NCBI GenBank assembly: GCA_027924645.1
Contig: BSBN01000495.1
Location: forward strand, 806,001-870,000
From: Cunninghamia lanceolata
Taxonomy: Eukaryota > Streptophyta > Pinopsida > Cupressales > Cupressaceae
DNA length: 64,000 nt
Direction: 5' to 3'
The number at the start of each line of letters is the position of its first letter. Within the stretch, counting starts at the first letter, position 1. The notes beneath the pieces are model-generated. The model did not search any database. It was not told the DNA's origin and was given only the letters and a program-made list of their open reading frames with translations. This document shows positions 22,908 to 35,088 of the stretch, one piece after another. Both the position numbers and the translations under genes were made by a program.

Positions 22908-24000
22908 TGTTGGCAAGAGACACTATATGGATTCATGGTTGTTGTCATTGATGGCAACAAAGGTCATCCCACATATCCGCAAGTCATGGTGTGTTTCTAC
23001 CGGAAGTCAGAATAAAGATTGTTGTGGTCCGGTGAACAAGAACAGAGCATGTGGCAAGGTCCGACAGATTGGTCCGGATCTCTCAGAGGAAGTATCTTGG
23101 TGTAGTGCGGATTTGAGGAAGTCAAGAGGACTACCTTGAGTGGTATATTCCAAGGATTTAGCCTCCGGTGATGGACAAGGAAAAAGATATGAATAGTTGA
23201 GTACCGGATTCCTGAGAGACAGTGAAAACAGAGGAAGAACTGACTGACAGAGTATCAGACTACTTTCCGGATGTGTTACTGTTGATGATAAAGGTTGTGA
23301 AGGCATGAATCATGTTTGGCCGACATGATTAATGATATCTACAAGTATATGCTTGATCCGCATTGCTTGGTGAGCAAGGATTCAGCCGACAGAACAGAGT
23401 TTGTAAGAAACTAGACTGTTCCGGATGCCGACTAGAAAAGTGATGAAATTACTTGTGCAGATATATATAGAGGATGGATTTAGTTGTGAAGTGTGTGATT
23501 GTGTGAAGGTATATGCGAATAAGTGCAGAACAGAGCAGAAGTAGCAAGAAAGATCCGGTATGTGAAAGGATAGCAGAATAAAGAACAGAGGAGAGATGAA
23601 GTGCAGCAGATCAGTGTACTGAGCCTAACCAAAACTGAACTCCAGCATATGCAGATGCTTCCAATCAGTTCAAGACTGTGATTCTTATCACTTTGTAGAC
23701 AGTGTGTCTCCTTGTAGGCAGTGGGCCTCTTTGTGAGCAGTGTGCTCGGGCAGTGAGCCCTAATTGGCAAGTGCCATTTTTGTAATTTCCTATTCTTCTA
23801 ACAGAGAATAATTTTTGGGTTAATCACCCCGTGGTTTTCTCCCTTAACAGGGTTTCCACGTCAAAAATACTGTGTCATGTGTTTCTTATTTCATGGCAAT
23901 GTTTTTGTGTTTGATTCAATGCTGCATTAATTAACAATAAAGTTCAAAAACGGAAATAATTAGGATAACTGATTCACCCCCCCCCTCTCAGTTATCAACA
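22908..24000 (+). repeat. B-young 3' LTR
   Basis: This partner of 16541-17632 has the same termini and one extra C in the run near 23978. Confidence 0.93.
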
Positions 24001-24005
24001 GACGT
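24001..24005. repeat. Target-site duplication of B-young, right copy
   Basis: GACGT, identical to 16536-16540. B-old sequence resumes after it. Confidence 0.93.
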
Positions 24006-25289
24006 CTATAGTCCTTAAATGATCTTAAATCAAAAGTCTCATCTTTTGATCATCTCTGAAAGTGTACCTTCAAGTAGCCTAAGTCTGGCATCAGAGAATA
24101 CAATACTGAATAGAGCAGAAAACCTAAGTATTTTGGTCCTCATTCCTCCAATAATAGATATTTTCTTATGCAATTTTGAGGTGTTGTAAACACTTGTCTA
24201 AAGGTCTCAAATCCAAAGTTTCAAATCTTGGAGTCTACCAGAAAGATAGTTAGGAGCTACTAAGTATCGCTATAAGGTTTGACAGTGTTTGACTAAAACA
24301 GTGCATGTGTTCTAATGGTTTGTATTTTTCCACAAGTTGATATTATGTTCTACAAATTTGGAGTTATGTTTTGAGATGTTTGAAGAGTCTTGGATATGAA
24401 TTTGAGCAAGTCTTGTGGTCCACATTGAAAATTGTAATTTTATAGATGGACTGAACCAGTGATAATCAAAGTTTAAGGCTGACTTGATAGTTTGATCTGA
24501 GTGTGGTAAAATCCATTGATTAGATTCATGTTCTAAGTGGTTATACAATTTGGGCCAACATGTGAAAAGTTGTTTCAAGTGTTGAATTAGTTCTCCAAGT
24601 ACTTTGGTGAAAGGATTAGGCTGACAAGCTACACAAGGTATAACTACATGCTTCATTTCTGTATGCCGACCTAATTTGAGGATTGTAAATGTTGTGGATA
24701 TATATATGAGATCCATTTTGATGTTTGGTGTGTGAGGGTTACAAATATGAAGAAGTATGAATATGAGTGTGTGTGTGTGTATGACATGTGAAGTCTTGTG
24801 ATTGTGTAAGGGTGACAAGTGTAGAAGAAGAGAGATCTTATAAGAGCAGAGTAGTGTGACATCTAGCAAAGTAGGATGAGGAGTTATGAATCAATTTTCT
24901 AAGTTTTAGTGGAACTGTATCCATGCATTTGCAGATGCAATTTTAGCAATTCATTTTGGTAGTGAGCCATCATTTTTCTTTCATTATGGTAGTGACCCTA
25001 TATGTAGTGTGCATCTTTCTTTGGATAGTGAATCCTTAAGGGCAGTGAGCCTCTTGTAATTTGGTATTGTTATTACATAATATATTGTGAGCTAACACTC
25101 ACCATGGTTTTTCCCATTTTGGGTTTTCCACATAAAAATCCTGGTGTTTGTGTTATGTTTTGTGATTGTTTATTCTATGTTTATTTTACTTTAATGATGT
25201 TGAATGGGAAAATGGATTAATGGTTTAATAAGTGATTGTTTTAAGAGAATACTGATTCATCCCCCTCTTAGTATTCTGGGTGTTCAACA
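24006..25289 (+). repeat. B-old 5' LTR, second part
   Basis: It continues the LTR split by B-young and matches 30889-32177. A short TG run lies at 24768-24780. It ends GGGTGTTCAACA just before the primer site. Confidence 0.88.
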
Positions 25290-25291
25290 AT

Positions 25292-25304
25292 TGGTATCAG
25301 AGCC
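25292..25304 (+). other. Primer-binding site of B-old, tRNA-iMet
   Basis: TGGTATCAGAGCC lies two bases after the LTR. It is a full match to the common plant initiator-tRNA site, as in B-young. Confidence 0.9.
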
Positions 25305-25357
25305 TGGTTCCTTGGAAGAAGTCTAATAGCTTAAGGAAGATCTTAGAGATTGAACAC

Positions 25358-26590
25358 ATGGCAGGTAAAATGTATTCTACTCCTCCTGAAGAAATTGATT
25401 CAACTGAAACTATAGAAGAAGAATGCATGGTTGTCAGTGAAGAAGAACTCAAAGCTACTCTTGAAGATCTTGAAAGGACTGAAATAGAAAACATAGATCT
25501 GAAAGAAAATGTCAAGGAAGCAGATGAGTGCATCAGAAAATTGAGGGAACACGTCAAGAAGTTCAAAGAAAAACATAAGGAAGTTAGTGAACAATTGAGA
25601 TCAACAAATGAAATCTTGGATGATCTGAAAGTGCAAATTGAAGATAAGGCAAAAGCTAAAGAAGATCTAAATCAATTGGTGAAAGGCAAATTAGAAGAAT
25701 GTGCAAAACTTGAGAAGGAAGTTGGAAACTTGAAATCAGATTTGGAAAGGGCAAAGAGTTATGAAGAAAAGTTCAAGATAAGTTTTGCAAAACTTGATGA
25801 GATGCTTCCTAGCCAGAAGAATTCTAATAACAAAGAAGGCTTGGAATTTGAGAAAGGTGAAAGCTCTAAACTAGGTCAAGAAAAGAATGTTGAGATCAAG
25901 AAGGGCAAAGGGAAGCAGATATGAAACTAAAGGAATGGACCTAGAAAACCACTAGTCAAGCAACCAAATGCTCAAAGGTACCCAACTTTCACTGGTTATT
26001 GTAATTCATGCAATAAGTTTGGTCATAATGCCACTCAAAGTAGGAGCAAAGTAAATCAAAATGTTCCATCATTTTCCGGTCAGTGCTTTACTTGTACTAA
26101 GAAGGTCATAAAGCTAATGAATGTAGAAGTCAGATAAGGAATAGTTACAACAATGGAAGGAATGCTCAAACTTTTAGAGGTAACTGCTTTATATGCAAAA
26201 GGTTTGGTCATAGAGCTAGTGAATGCAGAAGTTAGATAAGAAATGGCTATAACAATGGAACAAATGCTCAATCTTTCAATGGTAATTGGTTTAAATGCAA
26301 TAAGTTTGAACATAAGGCTAACCAATGTAGATCAAGGATGAATGGAAGGAACAATGGTTAGAGAAATGTTGTATGCTTCAATTGTAATAGGCCTGGACAT
26401 ATTGCAAGGTTCTACAAAAGAAAGAATATGAAGAAGGATAATCAAGCAGAGATGAGGAAACTGACACAAATGGTAGATCCAATAGAAATCAAGAAGGAGA
26501 TGAATAAAGTGTGGGTTAAGAAGGAAATTATTGAAGCCAAGAATTAGTCTGTGCCAGACTTTGGTGTAAAAGGTTCCTCCAGGAACTAAA
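25358..26590 (+). pseudogene. B-old gag-like protein, zinc-knuckle region broken
   Basis: The frame from ATG 25358 to TGA 25922 encodes a coiled coil matching B-young. The shared words include LEECAKLEKEV and SFAKLDEMLPSQKNSNNKEGLEFEKGESS. The same frame continues past TGA and TAA into KQPNAQRYPTFTGYCNSC. Downstream are five knuckle-like units with lost Cys or His residues, for example FKCNKFEHKANQC, plus frameshifts near 26100. B-young has four intact knuckles. As in B-young, the N-terminal copia gag domain is missing, so its loss predates the split of the two copies. Confidence 0.75.
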
Positions 26591-27017
26591 TTGGGAGCTC
26601 TGGCTTAGGGGGAGCTTCTATGAAACATCCTATCCCTTGGCTAGAAAAGTGGTGCTAACAGCCATCACGACGATATGAGTTGAACAACAATATATCAGAA
26701 CTTTTGGAGAAAATTCTAGTAGAAAAGATCTTGATGCAGAAGATTGCAGAGCAATTGACATCTACTATGAATGATAGAGAAAGTGCCTGACAACTTTTTA
26801 AAACTAGAATTTATGGTGAATAGGTTTTGATGAAAAAGGGTTTATAGGCAATCTTATTCAAAGGAAATTCACATTGCATTCGAACACTCAAGCAACCAAG
26901 GAGATTTGAGGAGAGAAGCTGAAGTGAATTCAAGCATTTGGTGTAAAGAAACCCTAACCAGAAGTAAAAGGTATTTACAATTCTCATTCTTGTAAGGTCT
27001 TTGCTAAGCTGTAAAAG
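26591..27017 (+). other. B-old region between gag and ORF2
   Basis: It begins with GGGAGCTCTGGCTTAGGGGGAG, the counterpart of the polypurine-like word in B-young. The rest has many stops. No gene is seen. Confidence 0.5.
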
Positions 27018-30000
27018 ATGTCAACCCCACAAGTTGTTGAGATCATGGAGAGGCCTCGACCTAAGTTTAAGAAGCACCCTTTCAAATCCTTAGAAACAGA
27101 TCTCGATGGTGCATTCTCTAACATTCCATATGATATTATACATACGGAAGACATTAGGGCATATATTCATGCAAATTTGGAAGAATATTATATGATCATA
27201 TGAAATTAGGGCAACTTTATTTTTAAAAATTGATGAATGATATAAGTTTGAATTGAAGAAAGAATACAATGCTTTGCATGAAAAGAAGTTAGATGTATGG
27301 ATCAATTTCCCCATTTTCACTAAAGACGCTTGGGTCAGGTATGCCCTAAACAGGATCTATGACAAATTCTTTTGGTTGAATATGCCGTGTATGATAACCA
27401 AGGGTGCTATTGAGGCAGTGACAAGTATGTGTTCTTCTGGAACATTTTTAGAATTGAAATCTATGAAGTATGATACAATGATGAAGCTAATTGGTGCCAA
27501 ATTTGACAAAAGGCATTAACTATTAATGATATTGAAGATCCAGCAGTAAGGTTTGCATCAATGGTGATTGGATATAAGGTGTGCTTCTACAACGGGGAGA
27601 ACACTATCTTTGTAACATCCATCTACATAGCTTATGAGATGGTAAAGAATGCCGATTATGATCTGTGTGAGTTGCTCCGACAATGATTGATGGAGAATCT
27701 AAAGAGGACAAAGGATACAAAATACCCTTTCAAGTATGGCACTCTGATCATTTGCCTACTATTATTTTTTCTGAAGGAATTACCAGGTATGAATAATATT
27801 GTTTGGTTCAATCACTCTCCTATAGCAGCACAAATTAGAAATCATCTGCAGAGTTTAAGAAATGTTGATGCATAAAATATAGCTCTATGGGGATATTTTA
27901 AGAATTTTTAGAAGAAAATGCAAGATAGGGTTAGAATTCCTAAGAAAGTAGTTGAGAAGTATAAAAATGACATTGTGTTTATGGTAACCAAAGATCAATG
28001 CCTCATGGAGGCAGTGGAACCAAGAATAGTATGGGTCCTAGCAATGGGATATGAAGTCACATATGACATCTTGACTAGGTTGACAGATTTGATGTTAATC
28101 AAACCTAAAGACCCCAAAGAAGAAAGATTTGGAAGTTTTGAAGAAAAATCTCTCAAAGTGCATCTGGAACAAACTCAATCAGAATCATAGAGAAAATCTA
28201 GAAAGATGGTAGAAGATTATGCCATGAACAAGGGATCCACAAAGGAGAAAATAGACCAAGCTAGTGCCAAATCTCAAACATTAAAGGCTACAAAAGAGAA
28301 AACTACACAAGAAAAGGCTCTAGCAAGACCAGAAGTGAAGTTTGAGGCCTCTAAGGCTGCAAGTGCTCCAGAAGGATAGACAACAAAAGTTCTGAAGAAG
28401 GAAGAAGACAAATATGTATAAGAAAAGATTGCTTTTAGCTCAAGAAGAAGAACAAGAGCCTCCTCTTCCGTAATTGCTGATGTTGAGAAAGAGATGCTTG
28501 AGAAGAAGTCTGTAGAGAAAAAGAATAAGAGAAAGAAAACAAAGGCCACAAATAGAATGTATGTGAGCCTTGGGGATGGAGAAGAAGAAGAAGAGATAGA
28601 GAGTGATGAAGAGATAAAAGGAAAGAGGGCAAAAACATATGAAGCTTATGCAAGCAAAGAAGTAAAGCCCTTAGGAGAAGAAAAAGATAAGAAGAAGAAA
28701 AGGGAAAAGAAAATTGAGATCAAGGAAGATAAAGCTACAATGTCTTTGGAAGCCAAATTTAATGCAATGGTTGAGCATGGGAACTTGAAGCCAATTGTTG
28801 ATACATATGATGAGTGCTCAGATGTAGACAAGGTAATTATTGAAACAATAGTTGTAAGATTTTTGGATATGTTTAATAAATCCCTAATTGAAGTCATAGG
28901 TGACTTACTAGATAGTCTAGCCAACATCAGGACAACAAGGAAAGAAAGGGCCATGGCCAAAGATCCTGAGATAAAGGAGTATGTTTTGTTGAAATTTTGC
29001 CCAAATATCACCAGTGAAGGAAAGGTCAAAGTCACTAAGAAGATTAGTGAAAAGTTCAAAACAAAGAAAAGGATCAATACTCTAATGTCTGGAGACATTG
29101 AGAAACTAGTTAAAGAGACTAAGGAGATAACTCTTAATGGGTTACATGAACTACAAATCTCAATTGTGGTAGACACGGATGGAGAGGGAAAAAATGTTTT
29201 TGAAGTGAATACATAATAGAGTATGGATCAAAGTGGAACAACTCCTTCAGTAAGCTCTGGGCTAGATGAAGAGATGAAAGAGCCTATGGAAGAAAAGAAC
29301 TACGAAGGAACATAAATGGCACCTGAAGAAAATATCCCTGAAGATCAAGGTGACCAAAGAGAAGAAGCCAATGGACAAATGATTGACAATCTTGCTATGA
29401 AAATAGAGGGAAATGAACAAGAGCTTATTCAAGAAGACCCTCCGGAAAGGCATGATGCTGAAGTGTCTCATGAAGAAGATAAAAGAGATACTGCTAGAAT
29501 GGATTTAGTTGACTCTTTAAGAACATTTTTGGAGAAACACAAGGAGACTCAGATTTTGTCCGCACCTAAGTTATTACAAGGCCCAATAAACTTGATAGCA
29601 ATGTCTCCATTACAAAAATTAAAACTTGGGTCAAATTTTCAAGCAATGAAACAAGAAGAGATCTTGAAATCTCATATGGAAGACAGTGAGTTGATAGGAG
29701 ATGTAATAGCAATTTTTGAAAAGATTATGCCAGAAATATTTAAGAGAGAAACATCCACGGATCCTACTGCACAATTGAAGAATCTTATGGAGTCAGTCAA
29801 CTCTCATTTTGAATCCCTTGAACAAGATGTAGAAAAGAAGGTAAGAGAAGAGATTGACAACAAGAGACTAGTTGAGCTGAATGATAAATATTTTCAAGAC
29901 AATTTTGATGGATAAAAGTGTTGAATATTTAGAGATGGGCTTCAAAGAAGCCAACAAACTGTATGAGTTTTGTCTAACATGGCCTGAGAAAACCAAGGAT

Positions 30001-30489
30001 CTAAAGGACAAGATAGATGGTTGGGAAGCCCAGATTACTAAAATATCCAAATCTTATGATTTGATGAAAGATGCTATTGGGAATCAAAGGGCTACAATTG
30101 AAACCATTCATTCCAACATACATAAGTCACAGACCTAGAAGGAGGTCATCAAACATAGAATGATCTAGCTCTGGGAGATAGTGAACTTCAATATTGCATC
30201 CATGACCAGGCTAGTAGTAGCAATAGATAAGACAAGGCAAATCACTGAGGCCCTTGCTACCATGAAGAAGGTAGAAGAGTTGGTGTCCCAAGTTAATGGG
30301 CATATATTAGTTCTAAGTGATGCTAAGGTTAGATGGGATGAAGATGTGGTGCAAATTAAAGAAAATCTACCAAGATATTCTCCCTACAAGTCAGTAAGGT
30401 ATTTGATTTCACTTGTATATGTGTGGATGGTACAAACAATTTTGAGTTTTGGTCACTTGTACATATTTTTGTATCAGACACCTTTGTGA
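27018..30489 (+). pseudogene. B-old ORF2, decayed
   Basis: It starts MSTPQVVEIMERPRPKFKKHP, matching B-young ORF2. Colinear fragments continue through 27253-27519, 27687-27875, 27918-28190, 28494-29216, 29316-29915, 29881-30138 and 30181-30489. They include MTKDQCLMEAVEPRIVW-like, ILKSHMEDSELI and NSHFESLEQDVEKKVREE segments. Stops and frameshifts separate them. Amino-acid identity with B-young stays recognisable along the full length, including the C-terminal helical third, although the DNA has diverged strongly. That argues that ORF2 was under selection while the lineage was active. Confidence 0.75.
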
Positions 30490-30640
30490 TTAATTTCAAA
30501 GGAGGAGAATGAATAATGTGAAAAAAATGGACAAGTGAAAAATAAATAAGGAGAGAAGCATGAAGTTATGGGGAGCAGTGTATAAAGCATAAGGGGGAGC
30601 TGTATGATGGTTTTTCACATCATGTGTTGCCATCAATGCC
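30490..30640 (+). other. B-old 3' untranslated region
   Basis: It contains GTTGCCATCAATG at 30626-30638, the inverted complement of CATTGATGGCAAC at 30693-30705 in the LTR, exactly as in B-young. Confidence 0.65.
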
Positions 30641-30650
30641 AAAGGGGGAG
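30641..30650 (+). other. Polypurine tract of B-old
   Basis: AAAGGGGGAG lies two bases before the 3' LTR start. Confidence 0.88.
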
Positions 30651-30652
30651 AT

Positions 30653-32177
30653 TGTTGGCAACTTGACTGAGCATGATGTTTGATAGTGTTGTCATTGATG
30701 GCAACAAGAAAAGGAACAAAGATTCAACAAGGTCGGAATAGAGATTTTGGTCTGGCAAAGCAGACTTAAGCATTTTAACTAAGTATTGGTAGAGTACAGA
30801 GATAGTGATAGAGAGACAATATTTTGATCAGAGTTGGTCCGTAGTTGAAGATCTAGTTGTGTGGTTTTGGTAAGATGTCTATAGTCCTTAGATGATCTTA
30901 AATCGAAAGTTTCAGCTTTTCATCATCTCCCAAAGTGTACCTTCAAGTAGCCTAAGTCCGGCATGATAGAATACAATATTGAATAGAGCAGAACACCTAA
31001 GTATTTTGGTCCGCATTCCTCCAGTAATAGATATTTTCTTATGTAGTTTTAAGGTGTTGTAAACACTTGTCTAAAGGTGTCAAATCCAAAGTTTTAGATA
31101 TTGGAGTCCACTAGAAAGATAGTTATGAGCTACTGAGTATCGCTATAAGGTTTGATAGCGTTTGACTAAAATAGAGCATGTGTTCTAATGGTCCACATTT
31201 TCTCGCAAGTTGATATTATGTTCTATAGTTCTACGGTTATGTTTTGAGATGTCTAAAGAATCTTAGATATGAATTTGAGCAAGTCTTGTGGTCTGCATTG
31301 AAAGTTGTAATCTAACAGATGGACTAAACTAGTGATAATCAGAGTTTAAGGCTGACCTAATAGCTTTGATTTGAGTGTGGTAAAATCCATTGATTAGATT
31401 CATGTTCTAAGTGGTTATACAATTTGGGTTGACATGTGAAAAGTTGTTTCAAGTGTTGAATTGGTTCTCAAAGTACTTTGGTGAAAGGATTAGGCTAACA
31501 AGCTACACAAGACATAACTACATGCTTCATTTCTATATGCCGACCTAATTTGAGGATTGTAAATGTTGTGGATATATATATGAGATCCATTTCAATGTTT
31601 GGTGTGTGAGGGTTGCAAATATAAAAAAGTGTGAATATGGGTGTATGTGTGTGTATGACATGCGAAGTCTTGTGATTGTGTAAGGGTGACAAGTGCAGAA
31701 GAAGAGAGATCTTATAAAACCAGAGCAGTGTGACAAAGTAGAGCATGATGAAGAGTCTAAATTAGTTTTTTGAGCTTCAATTGAACTGTATCCATGTATT
31801 TGCAGATGCAATTTTAGTAGTTCATTTTGGTAGTGAGCCATCCTTCTTTTTCTTTCATTATGGCAGTGAGCTTGTATGCAGTGAGCATCTTTCTTTGGAC
31901 AGTGAGCCTTGGGCAGTGATCCTTAAGGCAATGAGCCTCTTTTAATTTAGTATTGCTATTACATAATAAATTGTGAGCTAACACTCACCGTGGTTTTTCC
32001 CATTTTGGGTTTTCCATGTAAAAATCCTGGTGTCTATGTGTTATGTTTTGTGATTGTTTATTCTATGTTTATTTTACTTTAATGATTCTAAATGGGAAAA
32101 TGGATTAATGGTTTAATAAGTGATTGGTTTAAGAGAATATTGATTCACCCCCCTCTCAGTATTCTGGGTGTTCAACA
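30653..32177 (+). repeat. B-old 3' LTR
   Basis: This uninterrupted copy of 1525 bases runs from TGTTGGCAAC to GTTCAACA. It resembles the B-young LTR only at the ends and in the CATTGATGGCAACAA word. The two are therefore related lineages, not copies of one subfamily. Confidence 0.9.
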
Positions 32178-33169
32178 CAACCTTGCACTTGAATTAGCAT
32201 TAATCTCATGCTTAACACACTGCTGCTCCATCATATTTGGTTTGATTTCTTCTAGCAACATGTCTAAATTTTTTGTTTCAGTAGTGCATGGGAAATCACT
32301 AACAGTTGGCTACTTCACAATAGCCTCAAATATTTCCTTTTGTGCCTCATAAAACCTAGCATCCCACTAACAAACCGGCTTGTACTCCACTTTAAGGCTA
32401 GTGCCAGGACACGAGGGTTGACATTGAATGAGGGATGGAATGGCTTCTTGAGAGGGTTTTTCATGAGGAGTGAAAGGCTGATTTGGTGTAGGAACAAACT
32501 CTCATGAGGGCTGGGGGCCTCTAAAACTTGGAATTTTAAAACTGGAAAGTGGTTTTGGAGGCCTAGGGGAATTATCTTGCCGAAAGCTTGGGATCTTGAA
32601 TTTGGGAGTTATTTCTGTCATAGGCTGAACATGTGTAGAAGGGAGGGGCTACCTAAAACTAGTTTTATTAGATTGACAAGAAGACTGAGCAGGGATGGGT
32701 GGGAGGTAAGCATCATGGGGATATTGATATTCTATTGTGGCAGGTTCGTATGGCATAAAACTAGGGGTATTTGGGGCTTGGTATTGTCAGTATGGGGGCC
32801 AATAGCCTAGATTTTGATTAGGCGAGGGGAATAGCCATGATTCCCATAAAAAATTGACATTTTATAGCATCTAAATGCTAGATAATCATAAAAATGTCAA
32901 AATTAGAGAAAAATAGGTCTACAACTAGAGAGAAACTAGATACATACCAAGAAAGAGTCACCAAGTGGTTGAAGATGCTTCTGAAAGCTAGAAAAGATCA
33001 AGAAAACCACCAAAGTCCTGATCCTTGATGAATTTTTTTACACACTTGAGGTGGCTACACCAGTGAATTTGTTCAGCATAGTCGCCATGGTGTTTGAAGA
33101 CTACCTTAAATGGAAAAATGAACTGGAGAACACACCAATCCTTCAACTAATGATAAAGTTCATCGAACT
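32178..33169 (-). pseudogene. Element C internal coding remnant, right part
   Basis: Minus-strand reading at 32315-32820 gives Pro/Ser-rich broken segments, then stops. Nothing beyond that is recognisable. As the 5' part of C it could be a gag N-terminus or leader. Confidence 0.35.
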
Positions 33170-33188
33170 GGTCCCATCGGGCATGCCA
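33170..33188 (-). other. Putative primer-binding site of element C
   Basis: On the minus strand this reads TGGCATGCCCGATGGGACC, eight bases after the LTR end. It starts with TGG, as a complement of a tRNA CCA end must, and has the length of a primer site. I cannot name the tRNA with confidence. Confidence 0.5.
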
Positions 33189-33196
33189 AAAACTAT

Positions 33197-35045
33197 TGTA
33201 ACATAGATTTGCACCTAGTGTTGGAGACTTTTGGGTCTCTAACAATCTAGTGAAACATTGAGATGACCTCTAAGTGTGGGACCCTACAGGGAGGCCAAAT
33301 TTCTAGGGAGAGGTTGGTTCCTTTACTGAATGAGAGGTTCAACGATCCTAAGACTAAACCTAATCTATCCATGAGTTATGAAAAGAGGAAGAGGGAGTAA
33401 AACCAAAATTAAAAGGAGGTGATACACCAGATTTGAATATGGGAAGGCCCTCAAAACAACCATGTATACACAATGTAACAATATCCAAAAGACCAACATA
33501 CACAAATCATGAACTACTTGCAGAGATAAGAGAAACTAAATGAAATCCAAGAGGAAAGATTCATTCACAGATTGAGATCAGATAGAAGAATACACAAAAC
33601 AAAGAACAATTCATGAGAAGGTAAAAATTTGATATCTATTCTCAAAGAGGCATGGTTACAATTGCAAGAGATATGATTTTTTAGACCAAATGTCAACCAG
33701 AATACATTACAATTCATGCTTTATATAGCATTTACAATGGAGCACCATTACCTATTGTAATGAATGCACTCATGTGCCTATCAGAGATATTTCCTTGCCA
33801 GAAGGGACGTCTATCTGAAAGACTTCAATGTAGAAAATATCAGGATCCAAGAGTAGATGGAAGATATTTGTGTCTTCAATGCAAACTGTTGGATCATCAA
33901 CCTGCAACAATTAATGCAAAAATATTTGCCTTTTGAAAGCTTTCACAACCCTTCAAGTTGACCCCTAATATGTCTTGTTGGCCGGGTCTGCATATTCATC
34001 TTCAGTTGGCACCTTATTCTAATATCTTGATATGTATATCCATATCTGGATCATGAATTTTGGATCATAATTTCAAAGTGAGAATATTCCTCAAAATGCC
34101 TGCCAAATGAAAGAGGATGAAATTCTACACAATTTCACCTTTTGGATCATGCGGAAATTCCTCAAGATAAAGAAGATATTCATGGTCAAAGTTGTGGTCA
34201 AAAGGCACATGGCTATCCATGAATATCTCCAAGGTCTGCACATTCACAAATATCTAGATGATATAGCCCAGCTGACCAGAAGAGTCTCCATATCCCAATA
34301 TCTAGATGCACCCATCAAATTCACCTCAGTGGTTATTTGGGTCGTCATCCGCATGAATACCTGATGTCTGGATGCTAACTTGATATCCAGGTATTAGCCT
34401 AATATCTTGATGCTTCTTTATGTCCATGCCCATGAAACTAATGTCCATATCCTAATGATGTCATTAACATATTGGGAAGGTTGGGATATTTAGGACTTGT
34501 CATATATCCATGCTAGAATGTCCTAATGATGTCATTGTCATAAGGCACTTCTTTGGAAAGGATCTGGATGACATCATCAGGACATTCGCATAAGGATTTG
34601 GACATTGGGGAAGATCTAAACATTAGCCAAGGTCCAGATATTAAGAAAGTATCTAGATATTTAGCTAAGGTCCAGATACTCGAGAAATATCAAGATTTTA
34701 GTTAAGATCTGGATGTTAAGAAAACATTTGGACAACTATTAGCTAAGGTCCAAATATTGACTAAGGTCCAGATGTTAGTTAAGATCTGGATGTTAGGAAA
34801 ACATCCAGATATTAGCTAAGGTTTGGATATTGGAAAATATCTAGATATCCAGAAAATAAATATCCATACTAGAAAATAACTAAGTATGAAGATGTAAAAC
34901 TTTGCGAAGGAAGACATTGAAGAGTAAAGGTTTTTGGGTTTTTCTGGGGCTTTTGCAAGGATTCTCCATATGAGATTTTAGGAATTTTTGCAAGGTAAAA
35001 TGCTAGACATTGAAGGGTTTAAGTCTTGTAGAGATATATTCCAAG
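33197..35045 (-). repeat. Element C 5' LTR, outer end missing
   Basis: It is similar to 13190-15031 throughout, including the minisatellite. Similarity stops at ATTCCAAG, about 450 bases before the inferred end of the other copy. The next 43 bases before element D match nothing else here, so a deletion junction at 35045 is likely. Confidence 0.7.
34610..34860. repeat. Degenerate minisatellite in element C 5' LTR
   Basis: This is the same AGCTAAGGTCCAGATATT-type array as at 14590-14860, with small gains, losses and substitutions between the two LTRs. Confidence 0.6.
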
Positions 35046-35088
35046 TATCATGTCTCAGACCTTGTGTTTGATTTCATTACATTAATGC

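Larger units (their letters stand above)
16541..24000 (+). mobile_element. Element B-young: nearly intact non-autonomous SIRE-like LTR element
   Basis: LTRs of 1092 and 1093 bases differ by about 14 substitutions and one C-run length change by eye, near 1.3 percent. The element has TGTTG and CAACA ends, a perfect GACGT duplication, a tRNA-iMet primer site and a polypurine tract. The interior is 5275 bases with just two coding units: a gag-derived coiled-coil zinc-knuckle protein and a large ORF2 of about 1050 codons. There is no pol domain in any frame. The element is too regular to be a random deletion derivative, because B-old has the same plan. Confidence 0.93.
16315..32177 (+). mobile_element. 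Element B-old: pol-less SIRE-like LTR element, interrupted by B-young
   Basis: The 5' LTR begins TGTTGG at 16315, is split at 16540 by B-young, and resumes at 24006 to end TTCAACA at 25289. The 3' LTR is at 30653-32177. A tRNA-iMet primer site (25292-25304) and the polypurine tract AAAGGGGGAG (30641-30650) fix the plus orientation. The 5.3-kb interior carries a coiled-coil zinc-knuckle gag fragment and a long ORF2, both broken. No protease, integrase, RT or RNase H is visible. It is an older relative of B-young with the same gene order. Confidence 0.88.
13190..35045 (-). mobile_element. Element C: old LTR element hosting the B elements
   Basis: A direct repeat of about 1.84 kb occurs at 13190-15031 and 33197-35045, both starting TGT(C/A)ACATAG. 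Next to the right copy is a minus-strand primer site at 33170-33188, and next to the left copy a minus-strand polypurine tract at 15481-15489. The element therefore reads on the minus strand. Its interior, once B-old is removed, is only about 1.85 kb and carries broken coding remnants without recognisable pol. I find no target duplication. The right LTR seems to have lost its outer end, which would explain that. Confidence 0.72.

Noticed and set aside
24312..24869. 185-codon minus-strand frame in the B-old LTR
   Set aside because: It is antisense to the LTR, and the other LTR copy breaks the frame.
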